Source: Pseudoxanthomonas composti (GTDB taxonomy: Bacteria; Pseudomonadota; Gammaproteobacteria; Xanthomonadales; Xanthomonadaceae). Taken from it: DNA of 64,000 bases. The notes under the pieces were generated by a model. The model ran no database searches, had not been told where the DNA came from, and worked only from the letters and a program-made list of their open reading frames with translations. How positions within the stretch are numbered: position 1 is the stretch's first letter; each line of letters opens with the position of its first letter. The DNA lies in assembly GCF_004122095.1 (NCBI RefSeq), contig NZ_SAWZ01000014.1:1-64000 (forward strand), given 5' to 3'. The translations under genes were made by a program, and so were the position numbers. Below, piece by piece: positions 7,458 through 16,623 of the stretch.

Positions 7458-10109
7458 ATGAACTGTAAGAAGTCCCTCCTCTCCGCGGCGATCCTGACCA
7501 GCATCGGGTTCGCTGCGCAGGCGCAGCAGGCCAGCACCACGCAGGCGACCGATCTGGACACCGTGGTGGTGACCGGTATCCGCGCCAGTCTCGAAAAGTC
7601 GCTGGATACCAAGCGTTACAACACCACCGTGTCAGAGGCGATCACCGCTGAAGACATCGGCAAGTTCCCGAGCACCAACGTGGCCGAGGCCTTTTCGCAG
7701 ATCCCGGGCGTGACCCTGGATCGCCGCTTCGGCCAGGGCGAACGCGTCAGCATCGACGGCACCGATCCCAGCCTCAACCTGTCCTTCATCGACGGCCACC
7801 CGGTGGCGCAGGCGATCTGGCTGTACGGCGAACAGCCCAACCGTGGCTTCGACTACACCCTGCTGGCACCGCAGATCCTCGGCCGCGCCGAAATCATCAA
7901 GTCTTCCGAAGCGCGCCTGACCGAAGGCAGCCTTGGCGGCACCGTGCTGATGCATACCCGCCAGCCGCTGGACCTGAAGGCCAACGAGATCGCCGCGTCG
8001 GTCGGCTACAGCTATAGCGAACAGGCCAGCGAAGGCAAGCCCAACGCCTCGGTGCTCTACAGCTGGAAGAACGACCAGGAAACCTTCGGCGTCACCGCCT
8101 CGGCGCAGCACTACGAGGAGCGCGTGGACCGCCAGGGCATGGAAGTGTTCGGCTACGCCAAGGCCTCGTCCTTCCCGAACGCCGCCGCCGCGGGCCTGGA
8201 CCCGAACGCCGATGTGCCCAACTCGGTCAACGCGGCGTGGTTCCAGCAGGACCGCAAGCGCGACAGCGCCGTGGTCAACCTGCAGCTCAAGCCCTCCGAT
8301 GCACTGGAGTTCAACCTGAGCGGCTTGTACATCAAGGAAAACTTCGACAACTACAACCAGTCGATGTACAGCTTCCTGACCTGGAACCCGGGCACCCAGA
8401 ACGCCGTGGACCAGCTCAACCAAGGTCCGAACGGCGTGGTCACCAGTGGACATTCCACCGCCAACGCGGCGGCCAACAGCGGCACGGTGATCTACGATAA
8501 CAACGTGCGTGAGTCCGAAGTCACCACCAAGGGGCTGGACCTGCGCGGCGCGTTCAAGGGCGAGGGCTGGGGCGTGAGCGGCCAGGTCGGCCAGAGCAAG
8601 TCCGACAACAAGAACATGTCGCAGTTCTTCATCGAGCCGTTCTACAACGGCGGCTTCAGTTGGGACCTCAACCGCGGCATTACCTTCGACGATTCCGCCG
8701 CTGCGCGCGACCCCGCCAACTGGAACTCGGCCGGCGGTTGGTTCGGTAACAACGGTATCTTCTCCACCGAGAGCAAGGACACCTATGGACAGGCCGACTT
8801 CAACGTCATGTTCGATAGCGCATTCAACAAGCTGTCCTTCGGCGTGCGCCAGGCCAAGCACGAGGAGTCTTTCCAGCTCGGTGTGTTCGGCGGGGTGCGT
8901 CCCGGTTCGCTCGCCGACGTCGGTACGATCGGTCTGACCGACATTCAGGGCTTTTCTCCCGACCATGGCCAGCATATCCAGGCCGGTCGCGGCAACGTGC
9001 TGGATTGGATCCGCGGCAGCAACATCAACTATGCCTTCGATGCACAGGATCCGGGCAGCTACCTCAACAACACCTGGGCGCTGGAGCAGACCAACACCGC
9101 CGGCTACGTGCAGATGGACTTCGCCACCGACGGCGCGCTGCGCGGCAACTTCGGCGTGCGCTACGTGCGCTCCAAGACCGATGGCAGCGGCTTCGTCTAC
9201 AGCGGCACGCCCACGCTGGAGGACCTGGACAGCAAGTGGCAGACCCGCAGCAAGACCGAGGACTTCTTCCTTCCCTCGGTGAACCTGGTGTTCGATGCCA
9301 GCAACGACTGGGTGTTCCGCTTCGCCGCGGCCAAGGTCATCGCCTGGGCGCCGTACAACCAGATGGTGAACAACACCTTCCTCAACGATACCCAGCTCAC
9401 CGGCAGCGGCGGCAATGCCGAACTCTCGCCGTACGAGTCCTGGAACTTCAACGTCTCGGCCGAGTACTACTTCGACACCGAGGCCGTTGCGGCGTGGTCG
9501 GTGTTCTACAAGAAGATCGACAACTACATCGACACCTCGGCTGTCGTCGAGCGTCAGTACAACTCGATCCGCGACACCTCCCCGGCTGACTGGGCGGCCA
9601 ACTACGTCGGCTCGCGCGGTTGCACCGCGGATGGCTATTGCGACTACAGCATCCAGCGTCCGCGCAATGCCGGCGAAGGCGAGGTCAAGGGCTTCACCGC
9701 CAGCTTCCAGCAGCCCTTCGGCGACAGCGGCTTCGGCGTGACGTCCAGCTTCACCTACGCCGATGGCGAGAACAACACCGGCGATCCGCTGCCCTACCAG
9801 TCCAAGACGAGCTTTGCCATCAGCCCGTACTACGACAAGGGCATCGTCAACGCCCGCCTGACCTACAACCACCGTTCCAGCTACCTGGCCGGCGGTTACG
9901 TGGCTGGCGCCGCCCCGGCCTCGGTCGACGCGTACACCGAGCTGGGCGCCAGCGTCGGCATCCGCTTCACCGACAACCTGTCGCTGCAGATCGATGCGCA
10001 AAACCTCCTGGACGAGGAGTACTTCCAGTACCTGGGCGACAAGGACCACATCGCCGGTCGTTACAAGAGTGGCCCGCGCTACATGGCGACGTTGAACTTC
10101 AAGTTCTAA
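7458..10109 (+). CDS. TonB-dependent outer-membrane receptor (NAG/chitooligosaccharide)
   Basis: 883 residues. Signal peptide about 1-22 (ending FAAQA), a TonB-box-like DLDTVVVTGIRASLEKSL at about 32-49, a plug domain to about 170 and a beta-barrel ending in ...MATLNFKF, with the terminal Phe expected for BAM-assembled barrels. It belongs to the large xanthomonad carbohydrate-type receptor group, and its position between the kinase and the hexosaminidase suggests uptake of chitin oligosaccharides or GlcNAc across the outer membrane. The GGGGAAG ribosome-binding site is 5 bp before the ATG. A strong terminator follows, so the hexosaminidase is probably transcribed separately or by readthrough. 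Confidence 0.9.
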   Translation: MNCKKSLLSAAILTSIGFAAQAQQASTTQATDLDTVVVTGIRASLEKSLDTKRYNTTVSEAITAEDIGKFPSTNVAEAFSQIPGVTLDRRFGQGERVSIDGTDPSLNLSFIDGHPVAQAIWLYGEQPNRGFDYTLLAPQILGRAEIIKSSEARLTEGSLGGTVLMHTRQPLDLKANEIAASVGYSYSEQASEGKPNASVLYSWKNDQETFGVTASAQHYEERVDRQGMEVFGYAKASSFPNAAAAGLDPNADVPNSVNAAWFQQDRKRDSAVVNLQLKPSDALEFNLSGLYIKENFDNYNQSMYSFLTWNPGTQNAVDQLNQGPNGVVTSGHSTANAAANSGTVIYDNNVRESEVTTKGLDLRGAFKGEGWGVSGQVGQSKSDNKNMSQFFIEPFYNGGFSWDLNRGITFDDSAAARDPANWNSAGGWFGNNGIFSTESKDTYGQADFNVMFDSAFNKLSFGVRQAKHEESFQLGVFGGVRPGSLADVGTIGLTDIQGFSPDHGQHIQAGRGNVLDWIRGSNINYAFDAQDPGSYLNNTWALEQTNTAGYVQMDFATDGALRGNFGVRYVRSKTDGSGFVYSGTPTLEDLDSKWQTRSKTEDFFLPSVNLVFDASNDWVFRFAAAKVIAWAPYNQMVNNTFLNDTQLTGSGGNAELSPYESWNFNVSAEYYFDTEAVAAWSVFYKKIDNYIDTSAVVERQYNSIRDTSPADWAANYVGSRGCTADGYCDYSIQRPRNAGEGEVKGFTASFQQPFGDSGFGVTSSFTYADGENNTGDPLPYQSKTSFAISPYYDKGIVNARLTYNHRSSYLAGGYVAGAAPASVDAYTELGASVGIRFTDNLSLQIDAQNLLDEEYFQYLGDKDHIAGRYKSGPRYMATLNFKF

Positions 10110-10143
10110 GGACGCAGTCTCGCCGCACAGTGACGGAACACTG

Positions 10144-10178
10144 CACGGGCCCGGTTCGCCGGGCCCGTGGTTGTTTTG
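10144..10178 (+). terminator. Rho-independent terminator after the receptor gene
   Basis: A perfect 11-bp GC-rich stem (10144-10154 with 10159-10169) closed by a TTCG tetraloop and followed by G-TTGTTTT. It starts 34 bp after the receptor stop. Confidence 0.92.
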
Positions 10179-10308
10179 GGGATCGGTGCGCACCGCGCAC
10201 GCGCCTGCCGCCCGCATGCGTTGCAGGGCGTCAAGGCGATTCCCGCAGACACGCTACAGTCCAATGACGATGCGCCTGGCGCGTCGACGCACATGGAGAA
10301 CCGATTCG

Positions 10309-12588
10309 ATGCGATGCCCACGCTCCACCCGCTGGCTGCTGGCCGCGCTGCTGCCGCTGGCGCTGCTGTCCACCACGCAGGCCGCCACGACGCCGCTGAT
10401 CCCCGCCCCGGCCCATGCCCAGGCCGGTGAAGGACAGTTCCTGCTGGATGCGCAGGTGCGCGTGGGCGCCGGCCCGGACGCGCAGGCCGCCGCCGCGCAG
10501 TTCGTGGCGCTGCTGGCGCGCAGCGGCGGCCCGCAACTGGCGCAGGACGGCAAGACCGGCGGCAAGGACAAGCGCATCGTGTTCGTGCTGGACCGCAAGG
10601 CCGCCAGCACGCCCGAGGGCTACACCCTGGAGGTCACGCCACAGCGCGCGACCGTGCGCGCGGCCGATCCACGCGGCCTGTTCTACGGCGCCATGAGCCT
10701 GTGGCAGCTGATCCCCACGGGCGAGGCTGGCCAGCCCAGGCCGATCGCCGCGGTGAAAATCGAGGACGCGCCGCGTTTTGCCTGGCGCGGACTGATGCTG
10801 GACTCGGCGCGCCACTTCCAGCAGGTCGATGAGATCAAGGCGCTGCTCGATGCCATGGCGGTGCACAAGCTCAACACCTTCCACTGGCACCTGGTCGACG
10901 ACCAGGGCTGGCGCATGCCGGTGGACAAGTACCCCAAGCTGATCGAGGTCGGCAGCTGTCGCGTGCCCGCCGGCGATGCCGGCAAGGCCGCCGATGGCAG
11001 CCCGGCCACCTACTGCGGCTACTACACCCATGCGCAGATCCGCGAGGTGGTGGCGTATGCGGCCAAGCTGCACATCGAGGTCGTGCCGGAGATCGACATC
11101 CCCGGCCACGCCACCGCCGCCATTGCCGCCTACCCGCAGCTGGGCATGCTGGACACGCCGCTGAAGGTGGGCAACGAGTGGGGCGTGTATCCGAACCTGT
11201 TCAACGCCGACGAGCCGACGATGCAGTTCATCGAGGACGTGCTGGCGCAGGTGATCGACCTGTTTCCCGGGCGCTATGTACACGTCGGCGGCGATGAGGC
11301 GGTCAAGGACCAGTGGCAGGCCTCGCCGAAGATGCAGGCGCGCATGCGCGCGCTGGGCGTGAACAACGAGATGGAAATGCAGAGCTGGATGATCAAGCGC
11401 ATGGAGCGCTTCCTGGTCGCCCACCAGCGCCGGCTGATCGGCTGGGACGAGATCCTGGAAGGCGGCCTGCCGCCGGAGGCCACAGTGATGTCCTGGCGCG
11501 GCATCGAGGGCGGCATCGACGCGGCCCGGCAAGGCCATGACGTGGTGATGTCGCCGGTCACCCACCTGTACCTGGACTACCTGCAGACGCGCTCGCCCGA
11601 CGAGCCGCCGGGCCGGCCGGCGACGATCGACCTGGAGAAGGTCTACGGGTTCGAGCCGGTGCCGAGCGCGCTGGATGCGCAGCAGCGCACGCACATCATC
11701 GGCGTGCAGGCCAACACCTTCACCGAGCACATGCGCAGCTTCGCGCGCGTGCAGCACGCGATCTTCCCGCGCCTGGCGGCCCTGGCCGAGACCGCGTGGA
11801 GCCCGCAGGCCGACAAGGACTACGCCAGCTTCCTGGCACGCCTGCCGGCGCTGCTGGCGCACTACCGGGCGTTGGGCATCGATTACGCCGCCACGCCGTT
11901 CCAGGCGCAGTTCACCGTGCAGGGCGATGCCCGTGCGGGCAAGGCGACCGTGCAGCTGAGCGAGCCACTGGGCTACCCGCTGCGCTACACCACCGACGGC
12001 AGCGCCCCCACGGCCGCCTCACCGCTGTACAGCGCGCCGCTGGCCTTGACGTTGCCGGCCACCGTGCAGGCGCAGGTGTTTATTGAGGGGCAGGCCTTGG
12101 CACCGGCCACCTCGCGCGCGCTCAGCGCGGCCTCGCTGCGCACGCGCAGCGACGAGGAGCTGGCCATGTGCACCAACCAGCTGATGCTGCGCCTGGAGGA
12201 CGACGGCCCGCGCGAGGGGCCGCGCGAGATCTTCAACGTCGACATCTTCAACCCGTGCTGGACCTGGAAGCAGGCCGACCTGCGCCAGATCCGCAGCCTG
12301 CGCATACGCGCCGGGCGCCTGCCCTACCTGTTCCAGCTGGCCCACGACGAGTCCCATCGCGGCTTCAAGCCGGCCAGCACCGCCCACGGCGAACTGGTGG
12401 TGCGCAACGGCTGCGAGGGCCCCACGCTGGCCACCGTGCCGATGCCGGGCAAGCTCGACCCCGATGGTTTCGTCGACATCACCGTGCCGCTCAAGCGCGC
12501 CCCGGCGCAGGCGGACCTGTGCGTATGGTTCACCGGCGATACGCGGCCGGAGATGTGGGTGCTGGATCGGATGACGCTCGAGGAGTGA
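10309..12588 (+). CDS. Beta-N-acetylhexosaminidase, GH20
   Basis: 759 residues with a secretory signal peptide (about 1-25). The GH20b domain covers roughly 28-150, then the GH20 barrel with RGLMLDSARHF and the catalytic Asp-Glu pair D329-E330 in HVGGDEA. After about residue 520 comes a chitobiase C-terminal-like domain (RYTTDGSAPT) and a further beta-rich tail of about 150 residues. It releases GlcNAc from chitooligosaccharides or glycans in the periplasm or outside, feeding the adjacent uptake system. The ATG at 10309 has GGAGA 8 bp upstream and begins the signal peptide; the frame is open earlier but that part is not protein-like. Its stop codon lies inside the first copy of the GAGGAGTGAG repeat. 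Confidence 0.93.
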   Translation: MRCPRSTRWLLAALLPLALLSTTQAATTPLIPAPAHAQAGEGQFLLDAQVRVGAGPDAQAAAAQFVALLARSGGPQLAQDGKTGGKDKRIVFVLDRKAASTPEGYTLEVTPQRATVRAADPRGLFYGAMSLWQLIPTGEAGQPRPIAAVKIEDAPRFAWRGLMLDSARHFQQVDEIKALLDAMAVHKLNTFHWHLVDDQGWRMPVDKYPKLIEVGSCRVPAGDAGKAADGSPATYCGYYTHAQIREVVAYAAKLHIEVVPEIDIPGHATAAIAAYPQLGMLDTPLKVGNEWGVYPNLFNADEPTMQFIEDVLAQVIDLFPGRYVHVGGDEAVKDQWQASPKMQARMRALGVNNEMEMQSWMIKRMERFLVAHQRRLIGWDEILEGGLPPEATVMSWRGIEGGIDAARQGHDVVMSPVTHLYLDYLQTRSPDEPPGRPATIDLEKVYGFEPVPSALDAQQRTHIIGVQANTFTEHMRSFARVQHAIFPRLAALAETAWSPQADKDYASFLARLPALLAHYRALGIDYAATPFQAQFTVQGDARAGKATVQLSEPLGYPLRYTTDGSAPTAASPLYSAPLALTLPATVQAQVFIEGQALAPATSRALSAASLRTRSDEELAMCTNQLMLRLEDDGPREGPREIFNVDIFNPCWTWKQADLRQIRSLRIRAGRLPYLFQLAHDESHRGFKPASTAHGELVVRNGCEGPTLATVPMPGKLDPDGFVDITVPLKRAPAQADLCVWFTGDTRPEMWVLDRMTLEE

Positions 12589-12695
12589 GTGGCTAAGAGC
12601 GAGGAGTGAGTGGATGAAGCGAGGAGTGAGGAGTGAGCGTGGTGCAAGACGCTCACCGCTTTTCGCTCACTCCTCACTCCTCTGCGCTCACTCCT
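12580..12695. repeat. Inverted array of GAGGAGTGAG repeats between convergent genes (locus A)
   Basis: Four forward copies of GAGGAGTGAG-like units are followed by reverse copies. 12621-12639 pairs perfectly with 12664-12682 over 19 bp, leaving a 24-nt loop. The TGA stops of both the hexosaminidase (12586-12588) and the convergent VanZ-like gene (12688-12690) are formed by repeat copies. It probably acts as a bidirectional terminator, though it has no long T-run. Confidence 0.85.
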
Positions 12696-13098
12696 GCTTT
12701 TCCGGATCGAGCCTGACCAGCAGGTTCCGCAGCGGCGTCCACGCCGTGGCCAGGCCCAGCAGCACGCCCACCGTGTCGGCCAGTGCGTCCAGCGCATCGG
12801 CGCTGCGGTCGGCGGTCAGGGCGCCCTGGGCGAACTCGATCAGCACGCCCAGCATCACCAGCCAGGCACAGGCGCGCAGCAGGCCGCGGCGCGTGGCGAA
12901 CAGCTGCACCGCGGCGGCGGCCAGGACGAAATAGGCCAGCGCGTGTTCGACCTTGTCCCCGCCGTCGGGCACCTGCGGCAGGCTGGCACCCGGCAGCAGG
13001 CACACCACCACCACCGCGACATTGGCCAACAGCCACAGCGCCAGCCACAGCCGCGGATGGCCCAGCGGCTTGAGCCCGGGGATGCTCACAGCCGCCAT
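12688..13098 (-). CDS. VanZ-like membrane protein
   Basis: 136 residues with four hydrophobic segments (about 18-34, 50-66, 74-90, 108-118). The pattern GDKVEHALAYFVLAAAAVQLF resembles the KxxHxxxYF motif of the VanZ/YfkN-type small membrane proteins. The function of chromosomal VanZ-like proteins is poorly known; envelope-related roles are suggested for some. The start overlaps the end of the upstream methyltransferase gene by 13 bp, so the two are co-transcribed and coupled. Confidence 0.75.
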   Translation of the reverse strand: MAAVSIPGLKPLGHPRLWLALWLLANVAVVVVCLLPGASLPQVPDGGDKVEHALAYFVLAAAAVQLFATRRGLLRACAWLVMLGVLIEFAQGALTADRSADALDALADTVGVLLGLATAWTPLRNLLVRLDPEKQE

Positions 13099-14267
13099 GT
13101 CAGGTCCCCCACCAGGAAGGCCGGGCCGAAGTCCACGCCGCGCGAGAACCCCATCGCCTGGAAGCGCTCGCCCATCTCGCTGGGCAGGGTCAGGCGCTTG
13201 GCCTGGTTGGCAAAGCGCAGCGACAGCACCTCATCGCCACGCGCCTGCACTTCCTCCAGCCGCTGCGGCAAACCGTTGCCCAGCAGGAAACTGGCCTGGG
13301 TGCAGTAGCCGGCCAGCTCGAAGCCGGCACCCGTGCCGGCCTCGGCTAGGGCGGTGAAATCCACCGAGGCGGTCAGGTCCTGCAGGCCCGGCCAGCGGTG
13401 GAGGTCGTTGTGGGTCTGGTGCCGGTAGAAGGCACGCAGGGTGCCGCCCTCGCGTTCGGACAGGTAGTACTCGCGACGCGGATGGCCGTAATCGATGAAC
13501 AGCAGCGCGCCGGCCTGCAGCTGGCCGATCACCGCCTGCACCCAATACGGGAGCTGCGGCAGCAGCTCGGAGCGGTAGCCATCGGCGAACGGCGTTTCCA
13601 GGTAGCGCTCGACATGGCGCACGCCGGCCGCCAGCAAGGCGTCGGCCGGCCGATCGGTGGCGATGAACCGGCCCTGGCCATCCAGCGCGACGTGCTCCTC
13701 GAATACCTCGCCATCGCGCAGGGTGAAGCGCGGCGTCGGCAGCGCGTCGATGACCTCGTTGGCGAACACCACGCCCTGCCAGGCTTGCGCTGGCGGGCTG
13801 TCCAGCCATTCCACGCAGGCGAACACCGGCGGAATCAGGCCGCGGCCCAGGCGCTCGCGCTGGCGCTCGCGCAGGTCGGCCGAGGGCTCCAGGATCATGT
13901 AGCGCGCCGGCATCGCGTCCAGCTGCAGCAGGCGCTTGAGCACGGTCTCGGCGAAGGCGCCGCTACCGCCGCCGATTTCCATGAACTGCGCCTCCGGTCC
14001 CAGCTGCTGCAGCACCGGCGCCAGCGCATCGGCCACGCAGGTGGCGAACAGCGGCCCCAATTCAGGCGCGGTGACGAAGTCCCCCGCCTGCCCGAATTTG
14101 GTGGCACCGGCGCTGTAATAGCCCAGCCCGGGCGCGTACAGGCAACGCTCCATGAAGCGCGAGAACGGCATGCTGCCGCCGGAGGCGGCGATTTCTTCGC
14201 GGAGATGACGCGCCAGCGTGTCGCTATGGGCCAGCGCGGCGGCGTCTGGCGTGGGGAGTTCAGGCAT
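13086..14267 (-). CDS. MidA/NDUFAF7-family SAM-dependent methyltransferase
   Basis: 393 residues. PFSRFMERCLYAPGLGYYS (about 34-52), GDFVTAPEL (62-70) and the SAM-binding EIGGGSGAFA (97-106) are signatures of the NDUFAF7/MidA family. The mitochondrial member methylates an arginine of a complex I subunit; the bacterial target is not known to me. I chose the ATG at 14267; a TTG at 14279 adds four residues but has no better ribosome site. It overlaps the VanZ-like gene downstream. Confidence 0.88.
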   Translation of the reverse strand: MPELPTPDAAALAHSDTLARHLREEIAASGGSMPFSRFMERCLYAPGLGYYSAGATKFGQAGDFVTAPELGPLFATCVADALAPVLQQLGPEAQFMEIGGGSGAFAETVLKRLLQLDAMPARYMILEPSADLRERQRERLGRGLIPPVFACVEWLDSPPAQAWQGVVFANEVIDALPTPRFTLRDGEVFEEHVALDGQGRFIATDRPADALLAAGVRHVERYLETPFADGYRSELLPQLPYWVQAVIGQLQAGALLFIDYGHPRREYYLSEREGGTLRAFYRHQTHNDLHRWPGLQDLTASVDFTALAEAGTGAGFELAGYCTQASFLLGNGLPQRLEEVQARGDEVLSLRFANQAKRLTLPSEMGERFQAMGFSRGVDFGPAFLVGDLTWRL

Positions 14268-14351
14268 GTGACCAAACAACGGCAGATGAAACCGTCATGG
14301 TACGCGCTGCGCCCGTGATCGATCAGGGTAGCCATCCCCCGGATGCCCCCC

Positions 14352-14357
14352 TATGAT
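14352..14357 (+). promoter_or_regulatory. Candidate -10 box (TATGAT) for the Anbu gene
   Basis: TATGAT matches the -10 consensus in five of six positions and ends 28 bp before the ATG at 14386. Its presence argues that the in-frame ATG at 14353, which lies within it, is not the start codon. No clear -35 is visible. Confidence 0.45.
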
Positions 14358-14385
14358 CGGGTGGCACTACTTTCACGGCTTCGAC

Positions 14386-15219
14386 ATGACCTACTGCGTC
14401 GGCATTGAAGTGGACGAAGGCCTGATCTTCGCCGCAGACACCCGCACCAGCGCCTCGTTCGACGATGTGCGCGTGTATCGCAAGATGCACATCTTCGAGT
14501 TTCCGGGCGACCGGGTGTTCGTGATCATGTCCGCCGGCAATCTGGCCACTACCCAGCTGACGCTGTCGCGGCTCAAGCGCGACCTGGAAGATCCCGACGC
14601 CCCCCGCAGCCTGCGCAGCTTCTCGCACCTGTACGAGGTGGCTGAGTACATCGGCGAGGTGCTGGTCTCCAGCCAGGCCCGGGTCAGCGACGAGGCCCAG
14701 CAGAGCGGGGTCAGCGTGCAGTCCACCCTGATCCTGGGCGGGCAGATCGCCGGCGAGCGGCCCGGCCTGTACCTGGTCTATCCGCTGGGCAACTGCATTG
14801 CCACCTCGCCGGAAACGCCCTACCTGCAGATCGGCGAATCCAAGTACGGCAAGCCGATCCTGGACCGCATCATCCGCGCCAGCACCAGCCTGGAAGACGC
14901 CGCCCGCTGCGCACTGGTGTCGCTGGATTCGACCATCCGCTCCAATCTGTCGGTGGGCATGCCCATCGACATGGCGCTGATCAAGGCCGGCGACCTGCGC
15001 ATCACCCAGAAGATGCGGCTGGAAGCGGACACGCCGCTCTACGCCGAGATCCACGACACCTGGTCGCGCAAGCTGGAGGCGGCCGTGCACAGCCTGCCCA
15101 GCTTCCCCTGGGAGCAGGGCCGCAGCACCGAACCGGTGGTGGCCAGCGCCGGTCCCCGGGTGCCGCCGCGCCGCACCGCGCCGCGGCTTGATCCGGGCGA
15201 TGTGCAGGGCCAGCAATAA
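14386..15219 (+). CDS. Anbu proteasome-like peptidase
   Basis: 277 residues, the HslV-related Anbu (ancestral beta-subunit) family. The start at 14386 gives MTYCVGIEVDEGL, so Met removal exposes an N-terminal Thr as nucleophile. D18 in AADTRT and K33 in YRKMH complete the Ntn-hydrolase site (precursor numbering). An upstream ATG at 14353 would bury the Thr behind 11 residues, so I reject it. In other bacteria Anbu assembles into self-compartmentalised rings and is co-encoded with alpha-E, ATP-grasp and transglutaminase-like proteins. Here the first two are present on the opposite strand and the transglutaminase is absent. The C-terminal tail is proline/arginine rich. Confidence 0.9.
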   Translation: MTYCVGIEVDEGLIFAADTRTSASFDDVRVYRKMHIFEFPGDRVFVIMSAGNLATTQLTLSRLKRDLEDPDAPRSLRSFSHLYEVAEYIGEVLVSSQARVSDEAQQSGVSVQSTLILGGQIAGERPGLYLVYPLGNCIATSPETPYLQIGESKYGKPILDRIIRASTSLEDAARCALVSLDSTIRSNLSVGMPIDMALIKAGDLRITQKMRLEADTPLYAEIHDTWSRKLEAAVHSLPSFPWEQGRSTEPVVASAGPRVPPRRTAPRLDPGDVQGQQ

Positions 15220-15225
15220 CGACGC

Positions 15226-15651
15226 TCAGCGCGTGCCCTGTGCCTCGCGCAGGGCGGCAAGTTCGTCCAGGAACGCCTGCCGCTCGCGGGGCGAGATCAG
15301 CACGCTGCGCCAGCGCCCATAGTCCACCCGCAGCCGGTCCAGCGACAGCGCCGGCCCCGACATCAGGCTGCGGGTCGGGGTCACCGCGCGAATCTCGGAC
15401 AAGGCGATGCGCCAGCGGAACGGCCCGCAGCGCACCAGCAGGCGCTCGGCGGTGAGCTGGTAGCGCGTATCCAGCAGCAGCCACAGCGGCAGGACCAGCG
15501 CAGGCAGCACGCCCAGAAACGTCGCCAGACCGCCCGCTGAAGGGCCATGCAGCCAACCCCAGGCCACCGTGCCGGCCGAGAGCATCAGCGGCAGCGCCAG
15601 GCAGCAGGCGATGAAGCCATCCACCGCGGACACGTAGGGACGGGATTGCAT
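15226..15651 (-). CDS. Small membrane protein with bacterial PH-like domain
   Basis: 141 residues: two hydrophobic segments (about 11-32 and 41-60) followed by a beta-rich region LTAERLLVRCGPFRWRIALSEI typical of bPH_6 / YyaB-like PH domains. Function unknown. It is separated from alpha-E by 30 bp on the same strand and ends 6 bp from the convergent Anbu stop, so it occupies the position where the transglutaminase of Anbu operons might be expected; this may be coincidence. Confidence 0.72.
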   Translation of the reverse strand: MQSRPYVSAVDGFIACCLALPLMLSAGTVAWGWLHGPSAGGLATFLGVLPALVLPLWLLLDTRYQLTAERLLVRCGPFRWRIALSEIRAVTPTRSLMSGPALSLDRLRVDYGRWRSVLISPRERQAFLDELAALREAQGTR

Positions 15652-15681
15652 GGGCCACCTCCTGTGGCGGGCCTGCGGCCC

Positions 15682-16623
15682 TCAGCTGTAGAAATAGCCC
15701 TGCACGATGGCGTTGTGCAGATCGCCCAGCTGCACCTGCACCTCGTCCATGAACTTGGCCGGGTTGTGCGCGGCCAGCCAGGCCGGGTCGGCGTTGCGGG
15801 TAATGCCGACCACGCGGTTGAAGTGGCGGTCCACCGCCGGGCGCGGCGGCATGCCCGGCAGCACGCGCTGGGCGCGCGAGAGGCAGAACACCACGCTGCG
15901 CGGGAAGTCGCCGTTCTGCAGCAGGAAGCGCAGCGCATGCTCGCCGGTGACCCGCTGGCGCACGTTGCGCCGGTACATCTGGTAGGCGGCCAGCGAGCGC
16001 AGCACCGCCATCCACTGCATGTTGCTGAAGGCCTCGCGGTCTTCTTCCTGGCGCGGGGTGATCAGCCCGGAGGCGCCGGCATCGATGATGCGCGTGGTCA
16101 TGTCGGCCTGTTCGATGGCCGTGCCCAGGCGCATGAAGTTGAAGCCGATGTCGCGGCTCACGTTCGCCGTCAGCAGGCCGGAGACCTTCAGGCAGCCGTC
16201 GGCGATGCGGCTGATGAACTCGATGCGGTAGCGCCGGGTGATGGCGCGCTCGCCGTTACCCTCGATGTACAGGTGCAGGTCGTTGACCGCCTCCCACACT
16301 TCCTGCGGCAGGCTGTCGCGGATACCGCGCAGGATCTCGCGCGCGCCATCCACCGAGCTGCGCAACGAGGATGGGTTGAGCGGGTCCAGCAACAGGAAGC
16401 GCGAGACCTCCGCATCGCCCACATCGCCGCCTGCATCCGGATGCAGGCTCTCGAAGACCTCGCCGGCGCCCACCGTGTCGATCATCGGCCGCCAGGTGAA
16501 GCGCACCGAGCGCGGCAGGTCCAGCTGCAGCTGGCTGCCCACGCCGACCAGGCGCGCGGTGTTCTCGGCGCGGCGGATGTAGCGGCTGAACCAATACAGG
16601 TTGTCTGCGACGCGGGAGAGCAT
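15682..16623 (-). CDS. Alpha-E domain protein (Anbu-associated)
   Basis: 313 residues, almost wholly alpha-helical. The N-terminus MLSRVADNLYWFSRYIRRAENTARL is a hallmark of the alpha-E (DUF403) family. Alpha-E proteins are encoded beside circularly permuted ATP-grasp enzymes and Anbu in many proteobacteria and are thought to act with them in making or processing a peptide, but the product is not known. Its ATG shares one base with the stop of the ATP-grasp gene (TGATG), indicating coupling. Confidence 0.92.
   Translation of the reverse strand: MLSRVADNLYWFSRYIRRAENTARLVGVGSQLQLDLPRSVRFTWRPMIDTVGAGEVFESLHPDAGGDVGDAEVSRFLLLDPLNPSSLRSSVDGAREILRGIRDSLPQEVWEAVNDLHLYIEGNGERAITRRYRIEFISRIADGCLKVSGLLTANVSRDIGFNFMRLGTAIEQADMTTRIIDAGASGLITPRQEEDREAFSNMQWMAVLRSLAAYQMYRRNVRQRVTGEHALRFLLQNGDFPRSVVFCLSRAQRVLPGMPPRPAVDRHFNRVVGITRNADPAWLAAHNPAKFMDEVQVQLGDLHNAIVQGYFYS

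Noticed and set aside
14353-14385. ATG at 14353 as the Anbu start
   Set aside because: It would hide the catalytic N-terminal Thr and lies in a TATGAT -10-like box.
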